From contig NZ_UNRE01000004.1 in NCBI RefSeq assembly GCF_900537085.1, positions 62,001 to 126,000 on the forward strand: 64,000 nucleotides of DNA, given 5' to 3'. Positions 25,939 through 35,530 of the stretch are shown here, piece after piece. The notes under the pieces were generated by a model. That model made no database searches, was not told where the DNA came from, and was given only the letters and a program-made list of their open reading frames with translations. This DNA comes from Agarivorans sp. Alg241-V36. GTDB lineage: Bacteria > Pseudomonadota > Gammaproteobacteria > Enterobacterales > Celerinatantimonadaceae. The translations under genes and the position numbers were made by a program. Numbering within the stretch: the first letter of the stretch is position 1; the number at the start of each line of letters is the position of its first letter.

Positions 25939-26715
25939 TTACTCAGCCTCATCGCGCAAAAACACCAAGGTGCTAGCGTCTGAGCTAGCTTCATCAAAAT
26001 AATAACCTTGGTAATCAAACTGGCTCAGCTGCTCTAAAGTTGTAACTTGTTTGTCAAACATATAACGCGCCATTAGACCACGGGCTTTTTTGGCATAAAA
26101 GCTAATGATCTTATATTGGCCGTTCTTTTGTTCTTTAAATACAGGGGTAATAACCGTGCCGTTCAAAAGCTTGGGCTTAACTGCTTTAAAGTACTCATTA
26201 GAGGCTAAATTAACCAGGACATTATCACCTTGCTCAGCTAAGGCTTGATTCAGTTTCTCGGTGATAATCGCTCCCCAAAACTGATACAAGTTTGTCCCTC
26301 TTTCATTGGCCAGCTTAATGCCCATTTCTAAGCGATAAGCCATCATCAAATCCATGGGACGCAACAAACCATAAAGGCCGGACAAGATCCGCAAATGCTT
26401 CTGGGCATAGTCTAATTGCTCTGCACTTAAGCTTGCCGCATCTAAGCCAGTGTAAACATCGCCTTTAAAAGCAAATACTGCCGGGCGCGCTAAAACTTCT
26501 GGTAAGTCCTTGGTCCATTCAGCAAAACGGGCGGCATTTAAGCCGGCCAATTTATCACTAATTTTCATCAAGCTAGCGATGTCGGCTGGGCTTAGCTGCC
26601 TAGCTACATCGATTAGCTCGGCACTATGCTCAAGCAGCTCAGGGCGAGAAGATGAGTAACTCGCTAACTCAGAACTAAAATCCAAGGTTTTAGCTGGTGA
26701 AATAACCGCTAACAT
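25939..26715 (-). CDS. yaaA: Peroxide stress protein YaaA (DUF328)
   Basis: A 258-residue protein covering the whole YaaA family length. Conserved stretches include [13 protein letters not shown] at the N-terminus, [11 protein letters not shown] in the middle, [19 protein letters not shown] and the C-terminal [15 protein letters not shown]. In E. coli YaaA is induced by OxyR and lowers free iron, limiting DNA damage by peroxide. It lies 17 nt downstream of pilU and may share its transcript. No OxyR site was found. Confidence 0.92.
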   Translation of the reverse strand: MLAVISPAKTLDFSSELASYSSSRPELLEHSAELIDVARQLSPADIASLMKISDKLAGLNAARFAEWTKDLPEVLARPAVFAFKGDVYTGLDAASLSAEQLDYAQKHLRILSGLYGLLRPMDLMMAYRLEMGIKLANERGTNLYQFWGAIITEKLNQALAEQGDNVLVNLASNEYFKAVKPKLLNGTVITPVFKEQKNGQYKIISFYAKKARGLMARYMFDKQVTTLEQLSQFDYQGYYFDEASSDASTLVFLRDEAE

Positions 26716-26732
26716 AATGCTCCTTTCAAGTG

Positions 26733-27851
26733 TTAAAAATCGACGGTTACACCGTCTAACATTCCGCTGTCTAAATTATTCGATTTTTCAGTGCCATGCA
26801 ATTTAATCATCAAACGAAGATCGTTTGGCGAATCGGCATGGGCAATGGCTTCGGTATAGCCAATTACCCCACTTTCGTACAATTCAAACAAGCTTTGGTC
26901 GAAGGTTAACATACCCTGCTCGCGCGATTTACTCATTAACTCTTTCAGCTTGTGCATATCGCCTTTACGAATCAAATCTGCAGCTAATGGCGTATTAAGT
27001 AAAATTTCAAATACCCCGCGGCGGCCATTGCCATCTTTGGTAGGCACCAACTGCTGAGCCACAATCGCCCGCAGATTGAACGATAAGTCAAAACACAATT
27101 GACGATGGCGCTCTTCTGGCACTAAGTGCATGATTCGGTCGAGGGCTTGGTTCGCGTTGTTGGCGTGCAAGGTAGCCATACATAAGTGACCCGTTTCGGA
27201 GAATTGCAAAGCAAACTCCATGGTCTCACGGGTACGGATCTCACCAATTAGAATCACATCGGGTGCTTGACGCAATGAGTTCTTCAAGGCTTCATCAAAC
27301 GACGGCGTATCAATGCCCACTTCACGCTGGTTAACAATACAACCGGCATGTTTATGCATGAATTCCACCGGATCTTCAATGGTAAGAATATGCCCACTGG
27401 AATTATGATTACGGTAGTCAATCATACTGGCCTGAGTGGTTGACTTACCGGCACCAGTCGCACCAACAAACAGAATCAATCCGCGCTTAGACATGCCCAC
27501 TTCTTTGAGAATCTGCGGCAATTGCAGCTGCTCAAAACTAGGAATATCCGTTTCAATACGACGAATCACCATGCTTGGTTGTTCACGTTGATAAAAGGCA
27601 CTCACACGGTAGCGGCCCAAGCCTTGCCGAGCGATAGCAAAGTTTGCCTCGCGGCCAGTAACAAAGGCCTCTAACTGAGCTTCTGTGCGAATGTCAGCCA
27701 GCATATCCATCACATGCTCAGGCATCAGTTTTTGCTCATTCAGTGGTGTTAATCTACCACTCACCTTTGCACTAGGCGGCACGCCAACCGATAAATACAA
27801 ATCGGATGCTTTACGATCCGACATATCGCTTAATAGCTCATCGAGTAACAT
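26733..27851 (-). CDS. pilU: Type IV pilus twitching ATPase PilU
   Basis: Hexameric secretion-superfamily ATPase (372 aa) that assists PilT in pilus retraction. Walker [10 protein letters not shown] lies near residue 133. The Asp and His boxes are seen in [12 protein letters not shown] and [15 protein letters not shown], and the Walker B region in [15 protein letters not shown]. The extended C-terminus distinguishes it from PilT. It starts 8 nt after pilT ends, so the two are co-transcribed. Confidence 0.93.
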   Translation of the reverse strand: MLLDELLSDMSDRKASDLYLSVGVPPSAKVSGRLTPLNEQKLMPEHVMDMLADIRTEAQLEAFVTGREANFAIARQGLGRYRVSAFYQREQPSMVIRRIETDIPSFEQLQLPQILKEVGMSKRGLILFVGATGAGKSTTQASMIDYRNHNSSGHILTIEDPVEFMHKHAGCIVNQREVGIDTPSFDEALKNSLRQAPDVILIGEIRTRETMEFALQFSETGHLCMATLHANNANQALDRIMHLVPEERHRQLCFDLSFNLRAIVAQQLVPTKDGNGRRGVFEILLNTPLAADLIRKGDMHKLKELMSKSREQGMLTFDQSLFELYESGVIGYTEAIAHADSPNDLRLMIKLHGTEKSNNLDSGMLDGVTVDF

Positions 27852-27859
27852 AAATCCTC

Positions 27860-28894
27860 CTAGAAGTTATTTGGATCTGCAGCTTTAAGTTTAGCGTCTT
27901 CATAAGACACCATGCCTTGGTTCACCAACTCTTTTAAGTTTTGATCCAGGGTCTGCATGCCGTGCGCCATACCGGTTTGAATAACCGAATACATTTGCGC
28001 GACTTTATCTTCACGAATCAAGTTACGAATAGCTGGAATACCGGTCATGATCTCATGAGCAGCAACTCGTCCGCCGCCTAACTTTTTAAGCAGGGTTTGG
28101 GCAATTACCGCACGTAGTGATTCAGATAACATTGAACGCACCATGTCTTTTTCGGCTGCTGGGAATACATCAATCACACGGTCAATGGTTTTAGCCGCCG
28201 AGGTGGTGTGCAAAGTGCCAAAAACTAAGTGACCCGTTTCTGCTGCGGTTAGTGCCAGGCGAATGGTCTCTAAGTCACGTAATTCACCTACCAGAATGAT
28301 ATCTGGATCTTCACGAAGTGCAGAACGTAGTGCGTTATTAAAGCTGTGCGTATCACGGTGCACTTCACGTTGGTTAATCAAACAGTTTTTGTTTTTGTGG
28401 ACAAATTCGATCGGGTCTTCAATGGTAAGAATATGCTCGTGACGTTGCTCGTTCACGTAATCAATCATCGCCGCCAAAGTAGTGGATTTACCCGAACCCG
28501 TAGGCCCCGTTACCAACACTAAACCACGAGGGTGTTCAGCAATTTGCCTAAAAATAGCCGGTGCCCCCAGTTGGTCTAAGCTCAATACTTCTGAAGGAAT
28601 GGTACGAAATACCGCTGCAGCGCCGCGGCTCTGTTGGAAGGCATTCACACGAAAACGCGCTGTACCGGGTACCTCAAACGAGAAGTCAATCTCGAGGTTT
28701 TCTTCGTACTCTTTACGTTGCTTATCGTTCATAATGTCGTAGATCAGGCTATGAACTTGTTTGTGCTCTAGTGCCGGTACGTTAATTTTACGTACTTCGC
28801 CGTCTACCCGAATCATCGGTGGCAATTCTGCAGATAGGTGTAGATCCGACGCGTTATGTTTTACACTAAAGGCCAGTAATTCAGTAACATCCAT
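27860..28894 (-). CDS. pilT: Type IV pilus retraction ATPase PilT
   Basis: Retraction motor (344 aa). Walker A GPTGSGKST is near residue 131, the Asp box and Walker B are in [13 protein letters not shown] and DIILVGELRDLETI, and the His box in GHLVFGTLHTTSAAKTIDR. The conserved C-terminal AIRNLIRE (AIRNLIREDK motif needed for retraction) is present. The start codon is only 25 bp from that of the divergent yggS, so its promoter must overlap coding sequence of yggS or be very compact. Confidence 0.95.
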   Translation of the reverse strand: MDVTELLAFSVKHNASDLHLSAELPPMIRVDGEVRKINVPALEHKQVHSLIYDIMNDKQRKEYEENLEIDFSFEVPGTARFRVNAFQQSRGAAAVFRTIPSEVLSLDQLGAPAIFRQIAEHPRGLVLVTGPTGSGKSTTLAAMIDYVNEQRHEHILTIEDPIEFVHKNKNCLINQREVHRDTHSFNNALRSALREDPDIILVGELRDLETIRLALTAAETGHLVFGTLHTTSAAKTIDRVIDVFPAAEKDMVRSMLSESLRAVIAQTLLKKLGGGRVAAHEIMTGIPAIRNLIREDKVAQMYSVIQTGMAHGMQTLDQNLKELVNQGMVSYEDAKLKAADPNNF

Positions 28895-28919
28895 TTAATT
28901 GTTTCCTCAATGTGAGTCT

Positions 28920-29618
28920 ATGAGCAGTATTACCCAAGCACTTCAATTTGTTAACCAAGAAATTCAGCAAGCGTTAGCTAAAGCACATCGCCCAGCTGAT
29001 GCTGTTGATTTGTTAGCCGTTAGTAAAACCAAACCTTTGAATGATATTGCAACAGCCTACCAGGCGGGCCAGCGCAGCTTTGGTGAAAACTATGTGCAAG
29101 AGGGCGTAGACAAAATCATCGAAAGCCAACAACAAAACTGGCTAAAAGACCCCATAGAGTGGCACTTTATTGGCCCCTTGCAGTCCAACAAAACTCGCCT
29201 CGTGGCCGAGCACTTTGATTGGATGCAAACTCTTGAGCGGGCAAAAATTGCTGACCGCTTAGCGGCACAGCGCCCTAGCGACATGGCGCCCTTGCAGGTA
29301 TGCATACAAGTAAATATTAGCCAAGAACCGGCTAAATCAGGCGTATTGCTAGAAGATGTAGCAGCTTTGGCTGCACACATTGCGAAACAGCCCGCCTTAA
29401 GCTTGCGCGGTTTAATGGCCATTCCACAAAAGCTTGAGCAAGGCCAAGAACTGGCGGCTCAATTTGCCGCCATGCAACAAAAGTTCAGCGAATTACAGCA
29501 ACAATATTCTAGTGTTGATACTCTTTCCATGGGAATGAGTGGCGACATGCAAATGGCAATCAATAACGGCAGTACCATGGTTAGGGTGGGCAGCGCGATA
29601 TTTGGCCAACGAAACTAA
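28920..29618 (+). CDS. yggS: YggS family PLP homeostasis protein
   Basis: A 232-residue PLP-binding protein (PLPBP/YggS) that buffers vitamin B6 and affects amino acid pools. The lysine for PLP is in LLAVSKTKP near residue 30. Conserved are FGENYVQEG, WHFIGPLQSNKTR, the QVNI stretch and the C-terminal SMGMSGDMQMAI and VRVGSAIFG. I use the ATG at 28920; the in-frame TTG at 28899 would lie in the tiny pilT-yggS gap. The MITE-like element begins at its stop codon. Confidence 0.94.
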   Translation: MSSITQALQFVNQEIQQALAKAHRPADAVDLLAVSKTKPLNDIATAYQAGQRSFGENYVQEGVDKIIESQQQNWLKDPIEWHFIGPLQSNKTRLVAEHFDWMQTLERAKIADRLAAQRPSDMAPLQVCIQVNISQEPAKSGVLLEDVAALAAHIAKQPALSLRGLMAIPQKLEQGQELAAQFAAMQQKFSELQQQYSSVDTLSMGMSGDMQMAINNGSTMVRVGSAIFGQRN

Positions 29619-29779
29619 TACCAATCACACTAAGTAAGTGATCAGAAATAGCGCAGGAAAAATACTCGAGAATAAGGCAGGATTTTTCGATAAGTAGTTA
29701 TTCTACAATCAAAAATGCTAACGCAATTATCGAGTATTTTAACCAGATAGAATGAACTGTGACTTAGTACGATTGGTAT
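29618..29779. mobile_element. MITE-like palindromic element between yggS and proC
   Basis: A 162-bp non-coding element bounded by perfect 9-bp inverted ends, ATACCAATC at 29618-29626 and GATTGGTAT at 29771-29779. The similarity continues inwards (ACTAAGT after two mismatches; AAAATACTCGA on both arms). The centre, around GTAGTTATTCTAC, folds on itself. The whole unit could form a long imperfect hairpin. No open frame or transposase is present. Similar small palindromic repeats are scattered in many marine gammaproteobacteria (recollection, not checked). No second copy was noticed here. Confidence 0.7.
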
Positions 29780-29802
29780 AACAATAATAAGGAAAATTGA
29801 AC

Positions 29803-30624
29803 ATGACAGCTCGAATTGCGTTTATTGGCGGTGGTAACATGGCCAGCAGTTTAATTGGCGGCTTACTCGCTAATGGCGCAAACCCAAGCAGCATTACCGC
29901 GAGTGACCCAAATACCGAGCAGCAGCAAAACCTTAAGCAGCAGTTTTCGGTGAATGTAACTGGCGATAACAATCAAGCCATTGCACAAAGCGATGTGATT
30001 GTATTGGCGGTAAAGCCGCAGCTAATGGCAGTGGTGTGCCAAGCAATAGCCGATGCGGGCAACGACTTAAGCAGCAAGCTGTTTGTGTCTATTGCTGCCG
30101 GTGTAAGCGTTAAGCGCTTAAAAAGTTTACTGGGCGAGCAGGTTGCCATTGTGCGCACCATGCCTAATACTCCAGCATTGGTTGGCCGCGGTATGACTGG
30201 TTTATACGCACCAGCAGATGTTAGCCAAGAGCAAAACGCTAGCGCCGAGCAACTAATGCAAGCAGTGGGAGAAACCTGCTGGGTGGAAAATGAAGATGAT
30301 ATCAACCACATTATTGCGGCTGCAGGCAGTGCCCCCGCTTATTTCTTCCTGTTTATGGAGGCTATGCAACAGCAAGCGGAGCAACTAGGCTTTAGCCCTG
30401 AACAAGCTCGAAGCTTAGTTCAGCAATCAGCCTTAGGCAGTGCCGAATTAGTTGCAGCTAACCCAGACCTTGATTTAGCGACACTTCGGGCCAATGTTAC
30501 TTCTAAGGGAGGAACGACTGCCGAGGCAATTCGTGTTTTTGAAGAACAAGGCTTACGTAAAGTAGTCGCCAATGCCATGGACGCTGCCGTTGAACGCGGA
30601 CGCGAAATGGAAAGTTTGTTTTAA
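29803..30624 (+). CDS. proC: Pyrroline-5-carboxylate reductase
   Basis: Last enzyme of proline synthesis (273 aa). The NAD(P) motif IAFIGGGNMASSLIGGL is at the N-terminus, VRTMPNTPALVGRGMTGL in the middle, and the C-terminal helical signature VTSKGGTTAEAIRVFEEQGL contains the substrate loop. The ATG at 29803 has AAGGAA at good spacing; a TTG six bases earlier is also in frame. Transcription from upstream must pass the MITE-like hairpin, so proC may rely on a promoter inside or after that element. Confidence 0.95.
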   Translation: MTARIAFIGGGNMASSLIGGLLANGANPSSITASDPNTEQQQNLKQQFSVNVTGDNNQAIAQSDVIVLAVKPQLMAVVCQAIADAGNDLSSKLFVSIAAGVSVKRLKSLLGEQVAIVRTMPNTPALVGRGMTGLYAPADVSQEQNASAEQLMQAVGETCWVENEDDINHIIAAAGSAPAYFFLFMEAMQQQAEQLGFSPEQARSLVQQSALGSAELVAANPDLDLATLRANVTSKGGTTAEAIRVFEEQGLRKVVANAMDAAVERGREMESLF

Positions 30625-30641
30625 TTTATTCTGAGGACCTT

Positions 30642-31187
30642 ATGCAAGCGCTTAGTTACTTGATTGAAGTTGTATTCAACCTCTACTTAATGGTGGTTTT
30701 ACTGCGTGTGTGGCTACAAATGGCGCGCGCCGATTTTTACAACCCGCTTAGCCAGTTTGTGGTTAAAGCAACCAACCCTATTGTGGTTCCACTACGCCGA
30801 ATTATCCCAGGATTTGCCGGGGTAGATTGGGCAGCAGTGTTCTTGGCACTGGTTATATCCTTTGCCAAATGGGCCATTTTGATGCAACTACGCGGCGGTT
30901 TTGATTTAGCTGCGGTATCCCTTCTAGCCTTGTTTAGCACGCTAAAAGAAGCAGGCATGCTGTTGTTCTGGGTATTGTTACTGCGCGCTATCTTAAGCTG
31001 GGTAAGCCAAGGTCGCAGCCCAATTGAGTATGTATTGGGCCAATTAACTGAACCGCTACTTTCACCAATTCGCCGCATTCTGCCTTCTATGGGTGGTTTG
31101 GATTTATCAGTATTGGTGCTATTTATTGCGCTTAACTTCCTTAACTTGTTAATCGCTGGTTGGGTTCCTTTCTGGAGTTCGTTGTAA
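30642..31187 (+). CDS. yggT: YggT family integral membrane protein
   Basis: A 181-residue membrane protein made of two similar halves, each with two hydrophobic segments and the signature around NPLSQFVVKATNPIVVPLRRIIPG and, in the second half, GQLTEPLLSPIRRILPSMGG. The family is conserved next to proC and has been linked to osmotic and potassium tolerance and to cell division factors in other bacteria; its exact function is open. TGAGGA precedes the ATG. It is tightly coupled to yggU, whose start directly follows its stop. Confidence 0.9.
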   Translation: MQALSYLIEVVFNLYLMVVLLRVWLQMARADFYNPLSQFVVKATNPIVVPLRRIIPGFAGVDWAAVFLALVISFAKWAILMQLRGGFDLAAVSLLALFSTLKEAGMLLFWVLLLRAILSWVSQGRSPIEYVLGQLTEPLLSPIRRILPSMGGLDLSVLVLFIALNFLNLLIAGWVPFWSSL

Positions 31188-31478
31188 TTGCCTAAGCCCG
31201 TTAGCTTTGATGACGTAAACCTGCTGTTGCAGGTTTACGTACAACCTAAAGCCAGCCGCGACGCGATTATTGGCCTACACGGTGAGGAACTTAAAATAGC
31301 CATAACCGCTCCCCCCGTTGATGGCAAAGCCAATCAGCACTTGAGCAAGTTTTTAGCTAAACAATGTAAAGTGGCCAAATCGCAAATCTCTATTCTTCGC
31401 GGAGAACTGGGTCGCCACAAAACCATTAGCATTGCTCAGCCAAAACAAATCCCTGAGATAATCGCTGGTTTACTGTAA
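31188..31478 (+). CDS. yggU: DUF167 family protein YggU
   Basis: A 96-residue DUF167 protein with the diagnostic [15 protein letters not shown] and [21 protein letters not shown] segments. The function is unknown. The start codon appears to be TTG at 31188, immediately after the yggT stop codon, with GGAG ten bases upstream inside yggT; no ATG exists near the N-terminus. This implies translational coupling. Confidence 0.88.
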   Translation: MPKPVSFDDVNLLLQVYVQPKASRDAIIGLHGEELKIAITAPPVDGKANQHLSKFLAKQCKVAKSQISILRGELGRHKTISIAQPKQIPEIIAGLL

Positions 31479-31536
31479 CTTTTATCGCGCAAATTCTTTC
31501 TATACTTAAACCATGCATGTAAAAAAGGTCGTCCTC

Positions 31537-31971
31537 ATGAGTAAGTTTTTCTTGGTCAACTTGATCGCCAGCTTAATGCTATTTTCGCTACCCAGTCAGG
31601 CTGAACAAAAGGTTCAGTTGGGTAACTATGAGGTGCACTATGTGGCCTTTAACTCCACCTTTATTCCAGCAGAAGTCGCCAAAATTTATGGCTTGCAGCG
31701 CAGCCGCTATAACGGTTTGATTAACATCACCGTACTCGACAGTAAATCGGCGAACAAAGCGCCGGTAGCCGTCAATATATCGGGAAATGCACGTAATTTA
31801 GTGGGGAATAATAAGCAGCTAGAGTTCAAAGAAATTCGCGAAGGCGAGTCGATTTACTACATTGCTGAGCTGCGCCACAGTAACGAAGAAACCTTTCGTT
31901 TTAAGCTCACTATTGATGATGGCAAAAGCCAACAGATATTAGAGTTTCAACAAAAATTCTACGTAGATTAA
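31537..31971 (+). CDS. DUF4426 periplasmic protein
   Basis: A 144-residue exported protein with a signal peptide cleaved after SQA (about residue 22). The mature part has GNYEVHYVAFNSTFI and GRSRYNGLIN-like blocks and ends in a beta-rich domain, in line with the DUF4426 family that often sits between yggU and rdgB in Vibrio and relatives. The function is unknown. The ATG at 31537 has AAGGT eight bases ahead; the ATG at 31513 lacks a ribosome site. Confidence 0.8.
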   Translation: MSKFFLVNLIASLMLFSLPSQAEQKVQLGNYEVHYVAFNSTFIPAEVAKIYGLQRSRYNGLINITVLDSKSANKAPVAVNISGNARNLVGNNKQLEFKEIREGESIYYIAELRHSNEETFRFKLTIDDGKSQQILEFQQKFYVD

Positions 31972-32069
31972 GCCCGCAATAAAATAGCCTTAACACCTGC
32001 TTAAGGCTATTTCAGCGCAGCACCTTCGATTACACTAGCCCAGCCTATTTGCTAACTTTAGGACACAGC

Positions 32070-32669
32070 ATGCAACAAGTTGTACTCGCCACCGGCAATC
32101 CCGGCAAAGTGGCCGAATTATCAGAATTACTTAAGCCACTAAACAAGCAAATTATTGCCCAAAGTGAATTTGCCATAGAAGATGCCGACGAGACCGGCAC
32201 TACCTTTGTGGAAAATGCCATTATTAAGGCCCGTCACGCCGCTCGCATTACTGGGCTTGCTGCCATAGCTGATGACTCAGGTTTAGCCGTTGACTACTTA
32301 AATGGGGCGCCCGGTTTATACTCTTCACGCTACGCTGGCGAAGATGCCAATGACCACGACAACGTGCTCAAGTTATTAGAAGCCATGAAACAAGTGCCAC
32401 CAGCCCAGCGCGGCGCAGAGTTTCACTGTGTATTGGTGTATTTGCGCCATGCCGATGACCCAGCCCCGCTAATTTGCCACGGAAAATGGCGCGGCACTAT
32501 TACCGAAGAAATTCATGGTGCTGGCGGTTTTGGTTATGACCCAGTATTTTGGGTTGAGCAACATCAGGCAACGTCGGCTCAAATCAGCAAGGCCGAGAAA
32601 AACGCCCTTAGTCATCGCGGTATTGCCCTACGCCAATTGTTAGCACAGATGGAAGCTCAAGCATGCTAA
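32070..32669 (+). CDS. rdgB: dITP/XTP pyrophosphatase (RdgB/HAM1)
   Basis: House-cleaning nucleotide pyrophosphatase (199 aa) that removes dITP, dHAPTP and XTP. Conserved motifs are [14 protein letters not shown] at the N-terminus, [13 protein letters not shown], the metal-binding [16 protein letters not shown], and [10 protein letters not shown] and [10 protein letters not shown] near the end. ATG 32070 follows TAGGA. Its last 7 nt overlap hemW, so the two are translationally coupled. Confidence 0.94.
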   Translation: MQQVVLATGNPGKVAELSELLKPLNKQIIAQSEFAIEDADETGTTFVENAIIKARHAARITGLAAIADDSGLAVDYLNGAPGLYSSRYAGEDANDHDNVLKLLEAMKQVPPAQRGAEFHCVLVYLRHADDPAPLICHGKWRGTITEEIHGAGGFGYDPVFWVEQHQATSAQISKAEKNALSHRGIALRQLLAQMEAQAC

Positions 32670-33817
32670 AGCTTAGCCCTGCGCTTAGCCTTTATGTGCA
32701 CGTGCCTTGGTGCGTACAAAAATGCCCCTATTGCGATTTTAACTCCCACGGCCTCAAGCAAGACTTACCTGAAGCCGATTACATTAACGCCCTGTTGGCC
32801 GATTTAGATGCCGACTTAGCCCGCTTCCCAGCCTTACAAGGGCGAGCGCTGCACAGTATTTTTATTGGTGGAGGCACCCCTAGCCTGCTATCGGCCCACG
32901 CTATCAGTAATCTATTGCAAGGCATTAAACAGCGCTTGGCCCTAAGCCCTGAGACCGAAGTCACTATGGAAGCCAACCCCGGTACCGCCGAGGCAGAGCG
33001 CTTTGCGGGTTATTTTCAGGCTGGGGTTAACCGCTTATCGATTGGCGTGCAAAGCTTTGAAGCTAGCCACTTACAAAAACTTGGCCGCATTCATAGTGGT
33101 GATGAAGCCATCAGAGCCTTTGAGTTTGCCCAACAAGCCGGCTTTAAACGCATCAATCTCGATTTAATGCACGGCTTGCCAAACCAAACCCTTAAGCAAG
33201 CCATGGCTGATTTACAACAAGCCTTTGCGCTTGGGCCAAGCCATTTATCTTGGTACCAGCTCACCATTGAAGCCAATACCGCTTTCGCTTCGCGCCCTCC
33301 CAAACTTCCTAACGAGGATCTGTTATGGGATATTTACGAGCAAGGCCACCAGCAACTGCAGCAAGCAGGCTTTGAGCAATACGAAGTCTCGGCCTACTGT
33401 AAAAATGGCGACCGCTCGCAACACAACCTCAATTACTGGCGCTTTGGCGATTACCTAGGCATTGGCTGTGGAGCGCACGGCAAAATAAGCGACCTGACAC
33501 AACAGGCCATCGTAAGAACCGAAAAAGTTAAGCACCCTAAAGGTTATTTAGAACAAGAACGTGATTTCATGTTTAAACACTGGGCAGTGGAGCAAGCTGA
33601 TTTAGCCTTTGAGTATTTCTTAAACCGCTTACGCTTATTCGAAGATATTCCCAAGGCAGAGTTTATTAACTTAACCGGTTTAGCGCTCAGCAAGCTTGAG
33701 TCATCACTTAAAGATGCTAAACAACAAGGTCTATTGGATGAACATGATCAGCATTGGGCTGTCACAAAAAAAGGCCGTTTATTTCTAAACGACCTTCTCA
33801 ATTGCTTTACCGATTAA
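32663..33817 (+). CDS. hemW: Radical SAM haem chaperone HemW
   Basis: A 384-residue radical SAM protein of the HemN-like group now regarded as haem chaperones. The cluster motif [11 protein letters not shown] (Cx3Cx2C followed by F rather than the extra Cys of HemN) supports HemW over the coproporphyrinogen oxidase. [17 protein letters not shown] and the C-terminal HemN-type domain with [10 protein letters not shown] are present. It is the last gene of the yggS-proC-rdgB series and converges on trmB with 8 nt between the stops. Confidence 0.93.
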   Translation: MLKLSPALSLYVHVPWCVQKCPYCDFNSHGLKQDLPEADYINALLADLDADLARFPALQGRALHSIFIGGGTPSLLSAHAISNLLQGIKQRLALSPETEVTMEANPGTAEAERFAGYFQAGVNRLSIGVQSFEASHLQKLGRIHSGDEAIRAFEFAQQAGFKRINLDLMHGLPNQTLKQAMADLQQAFALGPSHLSWYQLTIEANTAFASRPPKLPNEDLLWDIYEQGHQQLQQAGFEQYEVSAYCKNGDRSQHNLNYWRFGDYLGIGCGAHGKISDLTQQAIVRTEKVKHPKGYLEQERDFMFKHWAVEQADLAFEYFLNRLRLFEDIPKAEFINLTGLALSKLESSLKDAKQQGLLDEHDQHWAVTKKGRLFLNDLLNCFTD

Positions 33818-33825
33818 GCTGGCGA

Positions 33826-34560
33826 CTAAGACTCGCGTGCGAAAATCAAATCCCATACACCGTGGCCTAAGCGATGGCCGCGGTTTTCAAATTTAGTTAA
33901 TGGTCGCCATTCAGGACGCGGCACGTAGTCATTAGTCTCTGAGGTATTGCTATAACCCGGTGCTGCTTGCATCACTTCTAACATGTGCTCCGCGTAGTTT
34001 TCCCAGTCTGTCGCCATGTGGAATACGCCACCAATTTTTAGCTTTTTACGCAGCACTTCAACAAACTCAAGTTGCACGATACGGCGTTTGTGGTGACGCG
34101 CTTTATGCCATGGGTCAGGGAAAAATAACTGGACGGTATCTAAACTGCCATCTGGAATACTGTCATTTAATATTTCTACTGCGTCGTGCTCAAAAACACG
34201 TAAATTGGTAATGCCCGCTTCAACAGCATCTGCCATGCAAGCGCCAACACCAGGGCGGTGTACTTCAATGCCAATAAAGTTGGTTTCTGGGGCAGCAGTG
34301 GCCATTTCTACTAAAGAAGCACCCATGCCAAAGCCAATTTCTAATACCGTTTTAGCTTCGCGACCAAATACTTCTGCCAGTGAGTAGTTGTTGGCTTGAT
34401 GGTCTAGACCCATTTGCGGCCAAAACTCTGTTAATGCCTTTTCTTGACGTTTAGTTAAACGGCCTTCGCGCTTAACAAAGCTGCGAATTTTACGTAGGCG
34501 TTTATCTTCAACTTGCTCTTGAGAAGCCTCAGGTGCTTGGTTTTGGTCTTGCTCGCTCAT
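33826..34560 (-). CDS. trmB: tRNA (guanine-46 N7)-methyltransferase
   Basis: A 244-residue SAM-dependent methyltransferase forming m7G46 in tRNA. The SAM motif [15 protein letters not shown] is near residue 72, the acidic [12 protein letters not shown] follows, then the family signature [20 protein letters not shown] and the C-terminal [12 protein letters not shown]. The N-terminus is rich in Glu, Gln, Lys and Arg and starts with [14 protein letters not shown] good sigma-70 promoter lies about 50 bp upstream. Confidence 0.94.
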   Translation of the reverse strand: MSEQDQNQAPEASQEQVEDKRLRKIRSFVKREGRLTKRQEKALTEFWPQMGLDHQANNYSLAEVFGREAKTVLEIGFGMGASLVEMATAAPETNFIGIEVHRPGVGACMADAVEAGITNLRVFEHDAVEILNDSIPDGSLDTVQLFFPDPWHKARHHKRRIVQLEFVEVLRKKLKIGGVFHMATDWENYAEHMLEVMQAAPGYSNTSETNDYVPRPEWRPLTKFENRGHRLGHGVWDLIFARES

Positions 34561-34938
34561 GATATTTCCAGACTAGATATTGCAGGGACATTCTAAATGT
34601 AGAACAGGGCTGGCATTATCCAAAGTTCTCGCCGTTGTGCAAGCTTTGTGCGCCAAAGCTGGCAATGTTTTACTAAGGTTATCCGCTTTAAACACTACTC
34701 ACTTACCCGCTGGGTAATGGCTCAAGCTATTGCCATTAAGCCAATCAACTTCTGGCCTTATTGGTCTAGAGTAATAGCTACCACTGTAATTAGGGCAAAC
34801 ATTGGCTAAAACCGACTCCTCGCAATCTAAACCAAAAGTGCTCACAACAAGGAGATATTTCTAACATATCCCGCCTAGACTACTAACCTATAATAAAAAA
34901 CATAATCATGTTTACGCCGAAACAGTAGGAGTAATATC
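34561..34938. other. Gene-free divergent region between trmB and the pilin gene
   Basis: About 380 bp. It holds the trmB promoter (34615-34642) and, on the plus strand, an isolated TATAAT at 34889-34894 without a clear -35 that may serve the pilin gene. A 7-bp inverted repeat (TAATGGC/GCCATTA) lies near 34717-34740. No RNA gene was recognised. Confidence 0.5.
34615..34642 (-). promoter_or_regulatory. Sigma-70 promoter of trmB
   Basis: On the minus strand TTGCAC (-35, 34637-34642), a 16-bp spacer and GATAAT (-10, 34615-34620). The predicted start is about 50 nt upstream of the trmB ATG. Confidence 0.6.
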
Positions 34939-35478
34939 CTGAAGAACTTAGCTATTTCCAAACGAGCAGGCTTTACTCTTATCGAGCTAGTATTGGTTAT
35001 TGTGATTTTGGCTGTATTAAGCGTAGTCGCCTTACCTAAGTTCATCAGCTTGAGATTAGATAGCAAAGCAGCCACCCTCGAAGCCGTTGGCGGCGCGATG
35101 AGAGAGGGCTTACACTTAGTCTACAGTGAAGCGGCCTTACAAAATCAAATTAGTGGTAACGGTGAGATTGACTATTTGGGTGTTCAGCTTCCGGTTTACC
35201 AAGGTTATCCGGCGGTGGACGGCGGTAACAGTTTTCAACAACTTAACCAGCAAGTGCAAGCATGGTTAGACATAGATTCCGTAGCCTTACCCACCATTAT
35301 TGCCAACAATGACGCCGCGCCATTTTTTGTTGATAAGTCAACGGCGCTAAATCGGATTTACATCTTTTTTTCAGACGATTTAGCCGATAAAAGTGTATCC
35401 TTTAACTGTCATGTCTTATACACCAATCAAGAGAATGGCAATGGCCCAAGCGTTACCGTTAAAACCACTGATTGTTGA
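34939..35478 (+). CDS. MSHA-like type IV pilin with apparent CTG start codon
   Basis: A 180-residue type IV pilin-like protein. The leader KRAG followed by FTLIELVLVIVILAVLSVV is a class III signal for PilD with Glu at position +5. The sequence continues ALPKFISL and resembles MSHA pilins in the following helix (SKAATLEAVGGAMREG), with a C-terminal Cys pair (FNCHV and TTDC) for a disulfide loop. There is no ATG, GTG or TTG in frame ahead of the leader. CTG at 34939 gives (M)KNLAISKRAG and has AGGAG seven bases upstream, so it is the probable start. A TTG inside the membrane helix (34993) would remove the leader. No pilus assembly genes adjoin it. Confidence 0.78.
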   Translation: MKNLAISKRAGFTLIELVLVIVILAVLSVVALPKFISLRLDSKAATLEAVGGAMREGLHLVYSEAALQNQISGNGEIDYLGVQLPVYQGYPAVDGGNSFQQLNQQVQAWLDIDSVALPTIIANNDAAPFFVDKSTALNRIYIFFSDDLADKSVSFNCHVLYTNQENGNGPSVTVKTTDC

Positions 35479-35530
35479 AGCAACAACTTTACTGGCATGA
35501 CTTCAACAATAGACAAAATAGGAAGATGAA

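Noticed and set aside
33766-33797. Hairpin AAGG(C)CGTTTA / TAAACG(A)CCTT near the hemW end
   Set aside because: It contains a mismatch, lies within the hemW coding sequence and has no T-run on the needed side, so I do not call a terminator.
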